NCBI RefSeq assembly: GCF_027942865.1
Contig: NC_134515.1
Span: 25,008,227 to 25,072,226, forward strand
Direction of reading: 5' to 3'
From: Odontesthes bonariensis
Lineage: Eukaryota > Chordata > Actinopteri > Atheriniformes > Atherinopsidae
Length of the DNA: 64,000 nt
The position numbers were made by a program, and so were the translations under genes. Below the pieces are notes generated by a model. That model was given only the letters and a program-made list of their open reading frames with translations. It was not told where the DNA came from and did not search any database. Below, piece by piece: positions 18,270 through 30,165 of this stretch. How positions within the stretch are numbered: the stretch's first letter is position 1; each line of letters begins with the position of its first letter.

Positions 18270-20331
18270 TATTGCAAAGGAAGCTTTATTGCCAGTGAAA
18301 GACGGGAAATATCCACAAGGGAATTTTTTTCGACAATTTATTGTATTCTGATCTTGATTTGAACAGAGCAACATTGGTTTTAAAAGAACCACAGTCCTTA
18401 ATAGTTACAGTCCACCAGGTCTACAGACACAAGCTTCACCTCAACACAGTAGGCAAATGACCATGCCCAGTTATAACTGAGCAAATGTTCAGTCACCGAA
18501 CCAAGGCCCAACAATGCAGCTATTACTGACTCGGGTGCTTCTGCACATTCTTCCCTTGGAAATCAATGTCATGGCTATTTCTTCTTAAACTGAACAACAC
18601 ATCCATAAAGCCTCAGGCATGGCTTATACAAGGATACACTCACAGGTACAATGGCACTTTATACAGCTTAGAAAAGAACTGCACACAGAGCTTGCTGAAT
18701 CAGAGTAACAAACAAATTGTTGGATAACAGTACTGATTTCTTTTTACAACTGATTTGGTTGCTGTTTAGCTGTTTCACCATTTAGGGACATATAAAAATG
18801 TTTTAAATGGCCTCCACACAAGCTGCTGAATGACAACAAGTGATTGCAATGTAAGAGTAAAAAGAAAAAGGAAAAAAAGCCTGTTTTAAACATTTCAGGG
18901 CGTGGATGACTATAGCTTTCTGAATGAATTCAAAGGAAGAGCTGATTTTCATCTTATTACATCACTAAATTAAAAGAAAGAAACTAGATATTGCACTTTC
19001 CATCATCTTCCAGGAATGGCAGTAAAGTGAGCACAGCAGTACTAGACGAGTCCAGACTAAACCTCAGAGCACTTGCATTGTTGTCAGGACAACACCTCCA
19101 TAATAGCTGATGTCCAAAGTGAGAGCAACAGGAGGGGGGGCTTTATATCTTGCGTTTCGTGGCAGATAAAACATTACACACATTTTGATTATCAGAAATA
19201 ATCCTCACTTCCTCATAAGTGAACAGAAAAAGACTTGAATAACGCCGCCATTTCCCAGATAGGCTTTCTGAAAACACAGTTATAATGTTGGACCACTTCT
19301 TTGATAAAAATGCACAGTCTATGTGCAAGGTTAACAGTTCCCTCACTGGTATTTACATCGTTGGTTATTGGAGTGCAAAGACTTTCTGAAAATAAATAAG
19401 ATCCTCTTTGGTTGAAAAAATAATACAAATATACTGAAGCGTTGTGTAGACACCTGCACACCAGTTGACATAAAATCTTTTATAAATCTTTCATTCTAAC
19501 TTTTTCTTATTATGCGGACCTCTACTTATATTACATCACTCTCAATATACTTTTCTATGGGGACATTGTGACATTATTATAGATTGGGAGATGAAATCCA
19601 AAAAGGATGAATACTGTATGTATCTACTGTGTGTGCACACTGTAGCCTTTACTTATTATATGCATCTCTTATTACACTTTAATACACAATGCATGAATCA
19701 CAGCAAACACAGCTTCGATAAAAACAGCAACGTAACAGCCATGTTAGATAAACGTCTCATTTGATCAGACGTTTATAACTGACTCGCACCTGCCTTTGTA
19801 TCAATCATGCAAAACCAAAAATAAATATCTATTAGTGTAAGTATGAAAACAATCACCGCTACAGCCACACACACACAATTATCGTCTACATATTAGGATA
19901 TACAGAAAGTTCAAACTATACGGTTGTCCACAGTTTGAACAATAGCTAGAGGTACACGCCAAAATAAAACAAAGACAGGGTGCTGGGGGCAAATAAAAGA
20001 TTCATAGCTGGGTCAAACAGGTAGCACAGAGCAGCACTGAACTTAGTATAGGCACAATTCTTTTCACATCATCAACAACAGTCCCAAAGAAAAACCACAG
20101 CTACTGAAACATAAGTGACCTATACAAGCACACATATCAACAGGTCAACAGGTGGACAGTACATTTTGACACTGCATAGAGTTAAAAACACAGTCCAGGC
20201 CAGCTCGCAGCCGTACCGAGCTCACACCACCAACATCTGTTCCTAGCTCTCAGCATCCACAAACACTTCAGCACTTGTGTTCAGCTATGCATTGTTATAT
20301 AGACTCTGAGACTACACCTCTCCTGGGTTAT
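18270..20331 (-). other. syn2: Probable syn2 3' UTR
   Basis: No coding exon is visible below the syn2 stop codon. A minus-strand AATAAA (plus-strand TTTATT 18285-18290) gives a UTR of about 2.05 kb. I searched by eye for the mammalian synapsin IIa end (domain E, SLRKSFASLFSD-like) and did not find it. Confidence 0.5.
18285..18290 (-). terminator. Candidate syn2 poly(A) signal
   Basis: TTTATT on the plus strand reads AATAAA on the minus strand, about 2 kb after the syn2 stop codon. Other copies exist further downstream (near 17909), so the choice is tentative. Confidence 0.45.
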
Positions 20332-23300
20332 TCAGTTTGCCTGGACTGGTTTTGGACCCACTGCAACGCCATTACAGTCGAGTATGTACTGCAGACAACC
20401 TTGAGGTGGGCGTCCAGCACCATTCTTGGCGGGATCACCAATGGTTTCTCCCTTCTGCCCGGCTCCCTAAAAGGCAGAAATAAAGATACTATACTCACCA
20501 AGCAACAACTAGGCTTGTTTTCTAACAGGGAGACCACAAACAATATATTACAGATTATATATATGATAACAAACCTCAATCATCACAATGGAAATAGTAC
20601 AAAACTAAGACAAGCTTCCTGCTTTTAATCTTTGTGCTTGTGTGTTACTTTACCTGGGATGGTTGTATGGTGGTGGGTCTCTGGGGAGCATTGGCTTCTT
20701 TCTCAACTGCCTGGTTCATTTTTGCCAACAGCAAGTCAGTGATGAACTGCCGGTCCTCAGCCTGGTGTTCCCCTACAAGAGGCATGGAAGAACCCACCAC
20801 CTGCACCACATGGGAGATGATTATATTTAAAGAATGTAAACATTGCTGAGGGATATATGTAACGGTAGTCGCAATGAAAAACAGTCAATACAATTTTGAC
20901 CAATACACTGGATAAACAGAAAACCTACATGTTTCTGAAGAACAATTACAAGTTATCTGCTTTAACTGTTCAGGTGCAGCTTTAAAGCTTGGCTCCAGGC
21001 TCCTACCTCTGTGATATAATCTCTGCTATCTTTCCCATGGATAGCTTTGACTGCACAAATATCCAGACCCCCGAAAATCTCCGAGCAGGTGTCCACCCAC
21101 AGCTTGTACCTTAACAAGACAATCCAGACATGACTATCAGTGGCAGGATAGTGACAACGGTCGAATTATCATTTGTTTTTCTATTTCGGTAGAACAGAAG
21201 GTTAGGACATGTAGCAGATTTTTTTTTTTTTAGCTACATCTAAAAGAAGCATTGTCTGCAATAGTGAAGTTTAGGATTCATAGTTAACACATACCTATCA
21301 GTCATGGCCACCTGTTCAAGCATAGCTGAGCCTGTGTTTGTTTTCCAGTTACCAGATACGGATGTTCTCCTGGTTTGTGTGAAACACAGAAATTGAAACA
21401 AGTTCCATTTTGGTGGTTGTTTTGTTCTAATGTTCTAACGACAGCAACAACAGCGTAATGATACATACATGTAGGCTTTGTAGTCGGTACCAATCTTCTG
21501 GATTCTGATATCATACTTGGAGTCAATGAGAGGTTCTGTGGTGGTGTAGGTCTGCGTGAGAGCCACGACACTGGCTATGTCCTGGAATTTATTGTGATTG
21601 TCCACCTTCACCTGTACACAGAAGCATACACGTTTGACAGAAAACAACAAAAATACAAGAAATTGTGCTCATTCAGTTCTAATATGATCGAGGACTGCTT
21701 TATTCAACACACTACATCTCTATTCACCACGCTACTGGAAACCTTATCACTTAAACAAGGAACAGTCATATACCTTTCCTATACCAGAATGAGCATGTCC
21801 AATCTTCACAACAACAGGAAACGATGGCATGCTCACCTGAAAGACAAAATATAACTGGTGTCATTGCCTTAAATTGCATTTCATTTTCTCATTGAACAAT
21901 CATAAACTTGCTGGTTAATGATCAATTTTCCTTGTTAAAGAAAAAAAAAAGGAGTGTGTCGATGGGTTTCTCACCATCTCCTTATAGTTTGGGTAAAAGG
22001 TCTGCTCAATGAGAGGGAACTTCTCAGCACCCAACTTCCTGCAGGTGTTGATAAGCTGGGCAAACTGCACAAACACAAAGCTAAATTTAGAAACAATTAC
22101 ATAAATATAATGGGGGGGGACACACCCTAAAATACAGAAAAGTGTTATTGATATTGTTCTTCTTCCTGCTACATTGTTTGACAGTAAAGTGCTCCCTGGC
22201 TGCTCAGTGCATACCGCCCACGGCTTGTCACACAGGTTGTAGATGGACTCGAGGGAGTTGATGCTTGGGACGCCACCGTACTGCAGACCGATGATCATGT
22301 TGCGAAAATCTTCGTTCTGGGTCATACTGAAGGCGTGTTGACGAATGAGGACAAAGTCTGGCTTGAACGACCTGGAAAGCAAAATGTGACAGAGACTCAG
22401 AGTCAGACTCAGATGGCAGGTGATGACAGTGATGTGGGTTAATCAGACTGTGTCCTCTGTAGGTGGATACAGACACTGAAGCAGTGACTTGAGCAGTTAA
22501 ATCCCTTTGTTTGTCGTTTGTGTTTGTTTGATCTTTGTCTTGTGTGTGGGCATTTGTTTCTCACCTGACAACCTTGGTCCCATTTCTGAGAACCTGCATA
22601 TTAACAAGGCAGGTTCCGTTGGCATGAGCCACCACGTTGATCTCACTGAATTCAGCCTGAGGAGTTGGTTGTTAGAAAGTTATATAAGGACAGAGAATAT
22701 AAGTTCAATCTTTTTTTTATTACCATAAGTACTTGTAATGGATATAACTGGCTTCATGAAACGTACCTGTTCCACTTTGATGTCATAATCCCCAAGTAAT
22801 TTCTTTCCTTTGAATAACTTTGCCCTGGGTAAGACAGAAAGGTTTACTTTGAAATAAAACAGAAAAAAGGCTCTTATTATAGAGATTTGATAACTGGTAC
22901 CTATAAAAATGTATCCCTCAGTAATGCAGAGTTTGTAACAAACAGGAATATGAACCTCTGATGAATAATCACACACTCATATACAGGAGCTGGCCCTGCT
23001 ACCATTAGCTTTGGTTATAGAAGCCACTGGGTAAAACACACTACCAGCTCAAAAACAGCCCTTTCCAGTCTGTTTTCTCATGTTCTCATGGAGAAGGTTT
23101 CATTTAGGTTTAACTTTTGTCTATTTCACACTTGGACAAGCAGCAGCTACTGCACTGCAACTGTGGCACACACCGCACACTACATTGCGATAGCTTAACC
23201 CCAAATCAACATGTTTTGAAGCTCTCACTTTCTCTTCCCCTCAGTTTGTTCCCTTCTGTTGTCACATACACCACTTACTTAGCAAGGAGTGAAAGCCGAA

Positions 23301-26300
23301 TAAATAATTTACAACCTCATTTGAACACGGGGAGGAGAATATAGATATCAAAATTATAAATCACAGCTTCTTTTTGTTTGGAAACTTAAAAAGCCTACAG
23401 AGATAAACGTCATCAGAGCACGGTGAAAGAGACATGAGTCCCACATGGAAACGACAAGATTCTAATTTCATTTTGAACATTTAGATATTAATCTATGAGG
23501 CTATGTGAGAGAGGGAAAGCATTACATGACTGATCAGTGCTTTATTGGGCTGCAGAGGGCAACTGAGCTGAGCATACAGAGCACAGAAGTCACACATTCA
23601 CAGTGGAGTTGATCTTTCAGTGCAGTGCATTATTATGCATCTATACTCGGCAGTCGCCTCACAGCAACCAGGTCCTCTGGCTTAAAGCCTATTCAGTTCA
23701 GCGTTCATCCAAAAACCAAGGGCATTTTTATCATGTTTTAACTTTACTTCTGCTTTTCCCTTCTGGCTTTGAAACTGCAGTCAGTCGCAGAGCATCGTAC
23801 CTATGCCAGCTCATTGTGGAAGATGTGAATCATCCATTGATAAGAATCAAAAGGAGTTTTGTCTTGAATTAAAGATTAGATTAGAAATCAAATTATATGA
23901 ACCAAAAGATACACATTATGGTTTTGTTGTATTCCATGTGTAATTTAAAAAGCAGACAAAAACAGCAAAAGAAAAAAATGAAAGGTTGCGGAAAGCATTG
24001 CATACACACTTTGTGAAAAGGCTTATTATGCAGATGAATCCCCCGACAACTTGGCAAGTGGGAAATCCTGCTGAATTTCAATGTCCAATTACTTCGCCTG
24101 CATGACATACACTCTCAAATGTGGCTAATGTTGGCACAAGATTAAGTTCACATATTTCCCCTGATACAAGTTCAAACAACGCAAATTGTAAATTTCTTAA
24201 CACTGAACAAATGAAAGGAATCATACGCTCTCTCTGCTTTAAATTAAACTATATCATACAGAGAATATAGATGCAATGCCTCTCATCCATTAGCCTGATA
24301 AGTAACAAGGTACCATCTGCTCCTGTTGTCGTAGGAGCAATTTATAGCACAGCATTCCTGGAACAAGACAAACCTGTCTGGATGACGGGCAGCTTCATCT
24401 TATGATAAAGCAAAACATGGCCTGGATGAGTGAATGCATTCTGTGCGTGCTGTGACTGGTGGCCATCCTGATGTTATCTGCACACGTTTGAAGCAAAACT
24501 AGTTACACAACAGAGTCATTATCTAAATACACATCCTTGTGGGTGTGTTCTTTCTTTCCCTGGGTGTTGTTTACATTTCGACACTTCACATTCCATTTGC
24601 CTAGCTCTCAGTAACGACAAAGATATATTGAAAATGACTTTTAAAAGCAAAAACTGGAACTATTGTGGTGCCAGCTCTGCAATTGATGGTCGTTAATGAA
24701 AAGAAATACACACTCACTCATCCCTCTTCACCTCCCTGCTTAGGAACAATCTAATTGCTACGTAACTAAGTAAGTTCCATTGTATGAGTAAAACTGGGAC
24801 AAAGTATACAAACTGTATGTTATTATTCATCAGTCAAAATGTTAGAATATAAACCTGGCAAAATCCCTCATAAACTGTGCAGCTAAACTATACAACAAAT
24901 CCCTTTCTGATCATTTGCGATTTGACTGATTTGATCTAATGTACAGATGGCTGTGATGCCCAGGCCTTCTGCTGGATACATCCAGCTAGAAGAACTCTTT
25001 CTTGGTTTTTGGCCACCAGGCCTCGTTATCCGGGCTTTCTTTTGTGGCAGCGGAGAGAAAGATGTCTGAGCACCGCCTGTCACATGCTGAGATACATCAC
25101 AAAAAACAAAAAGAAAAGGCCTCAGACTCAAGAAGTGCCAGCATAAATCAGGGACTCGGCAAAACCTGAGTGACGATAAAGAGACTTTTCATCTCCTTTA
25201 GGTTTGCCTACAGCTACATACATCAGCTTGATTTTAGTCCTGCCAAAGAGAGCGCTGAACTCAAAGCACAGATTACTTTAAACGCATCTTTACTTTTCTG
25301 AAGGCTTTATTTCCTCACGTTTTCTATCCTCAAAAATAGTACCATTCCAAACAGTGTCATCCCGTTAGCTTCACAAAGCAAGCAGACTAACGCTGCACAG
25401 TGTGGGCCAAAGCAGATTTTTTTTGTTGCTGCCTGAGTGACGTACAGCAAGTGGGTGAAAGGTCCTCTAAAAGCAAGCAAAGAAGCCTAATCTTGTCAAA
25501 CATGTACAACCTCTTGCTCAGTGATACTGAGCCGCCATGAAAAATAGATGCAGCACTCAGAGGGAGGAACCCCTTTGAATTAATTATTTTAGCACCTCTC
25601 CCCAGGGAGTCTGCACTATATAAACAAAAAGGAAGATGATGGAGGTTACACACACTCAAAACTAAGCCAACATTGAATATCACACTCCTGCAACAATGTC
25701 AGAACAATTTTTTTTCGTTCATAAGAGTGGCTTTTAATGAATTACATAGTTTATTACGTGAAATTGTGTTTCTATTTGCACAGCAGTGTCAGTGCAACTG
25801 CACATCAGACTGCAACCTTAAACAACTTCCCTTTGCACTCAAGCAAGTGAATACATAAGGCTGGAGTACACCCTGCTGATTAGTCTGAAATTATAATGAC
25901 AAGGAATGATATCACATTCAAGGTCAGTCTACCAAACCTAAACACACACACTGCAGGCATAATGAAATGGTTTCCACATGACACACGACACAGATGACAT
26001 ACCAACTACGATTGTTATGTAACGTTCAGTATGTGTATACAATGTCAAATCCAATTATATTTTTTTTTTATCTACTTCATTGTTATAATTCTTTTTTTTT
26101 TTTGCTGGATTACAATTCATCATATTTTGAGATCTATATATCAGACACAATGATCTTGTCAAATGTTTCAGGATGAGGATGCATACTTGTGTCTGATAGG
26201 ATGTATTGCCTCAAATACAGAGATAGAATGTTTTCTATCTAAATGAAATGATAAAAAATATTTTAAAAAAATATTTAAAAAATGGGAGCAATGGATCCAA

Positions 26301-27638
26301 CACATAAATTGCTTTGGAAATATGCCAGCTGTGCAAATAAATGCTCATTGTGAGGAAACTGAGTCACCTCATTCTACCATTTGACAAGATGTGAGCGTCA
26401 ACACGAAGCAATTTCCCCTTTAGTTTATGTGCTTGCTCATTTACACCCACATTAGACTGACAAAGATGCTTGTTCTAAGCTACCTCTGGGCAAGATCCCC
26501 CAGGACAGTGACTGCTATCACACTGGCTTAAAAGCCTTAAACCCCCTCCTGACACTAATGGCACGATTGTCCTTTTTTCTCCCAGCAGGCTGACAAATAA
26601 TTGTATGCTGGTGGTGTTACATCATGTTCCATACCAGTTGTATTTTTCACTGCTGAAGCACAGTGAACCCTGGGTTGCAGTTACCTGCATTATTCTCCTA
26701 TGTTTGTGCAAGACTCACCATGTGATCGGCTATCAGTGAGCAGGGGGGAAACCCCATTGATGAGGGAAAGCACTGCAGTACTTAGACTGCTACCACAGAG
26801 AGAACGTGCCTTTCCTAGTCCTGCACAACCTGTAGCACATCAGTTTTTTTTAAATACGGCAAAGTGTCCCATTACAGGGTAATAAATGTCCCTATTTAAG
26901 TAGCTGACCTGGTTCCATTTCCGACTATTATGTTTGATTAAATAAAAAGCATTAACTACAATGAAAAGAGAGCAGAGGACGATAAAACACTTCCATCTTG
27001 GTGTTGAATGCTTATTGAGATGTTATTACTGCGGATCAGTATTGCCTAACAGGTTGGCTGCCTCAGAAAAACGACAAGTTGTACTTTGAAATCACAGCAA
27101 GAGTTTTTTTTCTTTCTTTTTTTATGTAGGATGGTTGATTCAGATGCTGTCATAGCAATTTTTTTAACCATTAACTAACTATTTATTCAAAGGAGCCACG
27201 AGGAAAAAAAAAAAACGAGATTAAGGATGGAGCAGACAATACATGACCTATGTTTGATTCACAATGAACTGTAAGACTGAGCAACACGTTTTCTTACCAC
27301 TCCTGTTGGGGTTCGTCGATAACGAGTAGAATCTTAAACTTCTTTGGTGTCGTGACTTGGGTCTGCTCCACGAGCCCTGCTGAGGCAGCTGTCTGCTTAA
27401 CAACATTTGTGATAGAGCTAAAGAAACCAGCTCCAGTGGACTGTGATGGCTGAGGTTTCCTCTCTGGAGCAGGGGAAGTGGCTGGTGGTGTTGGTCCAGC
27501 TGTAGGAGACTTGGCAGGGGTGGAGGAAGCAGGTGGAGGAGGCTGAGCCTGTTCAGGCCTCTGAAGGTCTGTCATGTAGCCATTGGGCAGGTTGGAGATG
27601 AACGTGCTGTCCGAGAGACGCCGACGCAAATAATTCAT
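20332..27638 (-). CDS. syn2: syn2, synapsin II (IIb-type isoform), complete coding region in 11 exons
   Basis: Presynaptic phosphoprotein that coats synaptic vesicles and tethers them to actin in the reserve pool. Exons in transcription order: 27638-27298, 22824-22767, 22656-22565, 22371-22215, 22064-21975, 21836-21774, 21611-21469, 21369-21295, 21109-21007, 20800-20654, 20466-20332. All junctions are GT-AG with matching phase, giving 467 residues (human synapsin IIb is about 478). Domain A starts [11 protein letters not shown] with the conserved RRRLS kinase site (Ser9). Residues 30-105 are a Pro/Ala/Ser linker (domain B). The ATP-grasp-like domain C runs from about 105 to 400 ([78 protein letters not shown]). 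The end [22 protein letters not shown] is the synapsin IIb tail, which identifies SYN2 over SYN1/SYN3. I chose the Met at 27638 because family members start there; an in-frame Met eight codons upstream (27662) is less likely. Confidence 0.97.
22825..27297 (-). other. syn2: syn2 intron 1 (4.5 kb), nothing recognised inside
   Basis: Bounded by GTAAGA after exon 1 and an acceptor before exon 2. No nested gene is visible: none of the short open frames resembles TIMP or any other family known to me, and I see no complete transposon. Confidence 0.55.
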
Positions 27639-27909
27639 GGCTGCAATCGAGTCAACGAGCACTGAGTGATGAGAATTATTCTGCAGAGGGTTCCTGGTTT
27701 ATGAGTGTGTGGCTGATGGTGGCCGAGGTTGCAGTGCAAACTCCCTAACAAATGTACTCCCTCCTTGCTTTGCAGAGCATCCTCAAAGCTCTCCCTCACT
27801 GGCAGTGACGCTACAGTCTCCGGCAGCCAATCCCCTCACCCTGCGCTTTCCTCAAGCATAGCAAGTGATGCTCTGCTGTGCCTCTCCTTCCTTCTATCCT
27901 CCCTTCCTG

Positions 27910-27941
<32 letters not shown>

Positions 27942-30165
27942 AAATGGCATGCCTGACTCTCCTCACCCCTCCCCCATTTTCTACTGCCTCAGAGGCGTCA
28001 TCGTTTTTTGAACCACAGCATAGAAAAAAAGAGGGGTTTCCAGTGGAAGTGCAAAAGGGTACACCGAGTACTACATCACAGTTGCTTTACTCCCGCTCCC
28101 CATGTTCTGTAGGATTCTCATCCCTCCCTCCATGCACAGCATTTTCTGTGTGCAAAACACAGCCGTGAAATCTAAAATGGCTGAGAGGACTAGTGGGCAG
28201 GACAGAACGAGAGGAAGCATCGGCAGCAGTCCCTTGAGACACAAGTGCAGGCAGTTATCAAACCCTTTCGCTCTCAGTTTGATTTAAATGACTTTTTCAT
28301 ATGCACGCTGACATTTGCATTCATAAGATCTGGATGTTTATCATAAGGAATCCAGAGGGAAGTGTGGTGAGAATGACCTCCCTCACAGATGATAGATGGC
28401 TATTTTAAAAAGGGTCAGAAAACAGATCAATAAATCAATAACTCATGGCGCACAGAGGTCAACATAAATCTAGGAAAAGAAGCAGCATGGGTTGAAAGTG
28501 ATAGATTCAAATAAGAGCACTTATATGAAAAGCTATCCAAGGATTTATACATATTGGGAAACAGTTACATCAATACCGGACAAAAATAGAGGTAACATTT
28601 CTACTTAAGTCTGGAGATTAGTGGTCAATTTAGTAGGCAAATCTCTTTAATGTCAAGAATGGATAGTAAGTGATTAGATACAGTAATGTAAAATTTAAGC
28701 ACATCAAAGTAGCTGCTTGTACAGAGAGACTTAAACCCACATTTCATATAAATGGTGAATACAAGTTATAGAAAGCAGAAATGCAATGAGGGCTGTGCAT
28801 AGTATTGTGCACAACACGGTGACAGGAGATGGAAGCACATCTCATCCATTATCCATAAAAGCCAGACCACTGAGAACATTTGAAATCTGTTTTGAAATAG
28901 GTTTTTAATCACCTTTGAGAATAGCCTAACAAAATTACCTGTGTATTGGTCTTGGAGAAATTGTTTGCACTGAATCTTCTTAGTGTTAGGGGGACATCTG
29001 CCGGTCGTTTTAGTGTAGTGCACAATACAAATGAACTGCCTTGTTGAGGTCCCAAACTGAGCTTCTGCTCATGTCTGTAGCGAGAATATACAACGGATTT
29101 AAATGGTGGAACATTACAAACCAGTGTAGGCGATGGCTGCTCAGAAAAAGCTTTTATCAGAATTCTGCAGTGGGGCCAACATCAAACTTTAGAGTACTCT
29201 TATAAAAACTACTGTACTGTTTCATGTTTAACAACGTTTTTTTTCAAATATCACCCAACATACAATGAGAGACACTTTAATAGGTTTTAAAAAGTGTCGA
29301 TTCGTGATTATGCGTACATTCTGCTTGAAATTATTGTACCATTTTGTTTTGGGAATATGTGCAGACACATCGTCTCTCCACTAGGGCTGCTCTGCTCTCT
29401 TTTGTTTAAGGGCTCCTGTGATGGGAAAAGTGCGTGAAGCAGAGTAACGACAAGCAAGCTGGACTAGCCATGGTGTTGTTGGTGTAAGATCAATTTAGTA
29501 ATTTAAGTAAGTATATGTGGCTTCTTACGTTTCGCTTTTTTGTTATTACGTTTGTTGGGATAGAAACACCCATCGTAACCCCCAGTGTAAATTGTCACTG
29601 ACGCGTAGTGCAATGTTTTTCCCAGGTAGCTAGTTGAATCGGGAACCTTTGTGCTAGCTAACTACGACGTTAGCGACTTGGCTAATGTTAGTTTGTCGTG
29701 GACGGAGTTAAAACAAGCTTTCTTCCATAAAGACTCCCTTAGTGACACTAACAACGGTCATAATATATGTGGAACCGTTTGTTGTAATAAATGTTACTGC
29801 GGTATGAGTTTGTGTAACTTTGAAATATAACTCATTTAAAGCTCGTCGTAAATGTGGGCTAGTGAGAGCCAGCCTACGTTGTAACAGTTAGCTCAGAGAA
29901 GAGTACTTGTTTAGCTAGCAGTGCTTAGCCTTTTGGTGTCGTAGCAGTCGTTAACGTCACTGTCAGGACAAACAACGTTAAGCAACTAATCGTGTACGTT
30001 AAGAGATCGTTACCAGCGGTTTGAATTTAAAATGGAAATCATTTTTAGTCCCTTGTTTAGAATAAGATTAACACATTTTTCTCCTCTTCGGGATAGATCT
30101 CTGGCTGTTGTCTTCAGTGGTAAAGTCTGCTAACATCAATGTTAGCAGGTAGCCTGTTCGGCTAA
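27639..30165. promoter_or_regulatory. Intergenic region between the head-to-head syn2 and vgll4 genes
   Basis: The 2.5 kb between the two start codons must hold both 5' UTRs and promoters. It contains a (CT)n run at 27915-27941 and many TTAGC/GCTAA motifs at about 29640-30180. No TATA box or CpG island is strong enough to call by eye, and no further gene is seen. Confidence 0.4.
27915..27941. repeat. (CT)n microsatellite upstream of syn2
   Basis: Uninterrupted TC dinucleotides, about 280-300 bp upstream of the syn2 start codon; on the coding strand it is a GA tract. Confidence 0.9.

Noticed and set aside
22825..27297. Nested gene in syn2 intron 1
   Set aside because: I checked the short frames for TIMP-like Cys patterns and other families and found nothing convincing.
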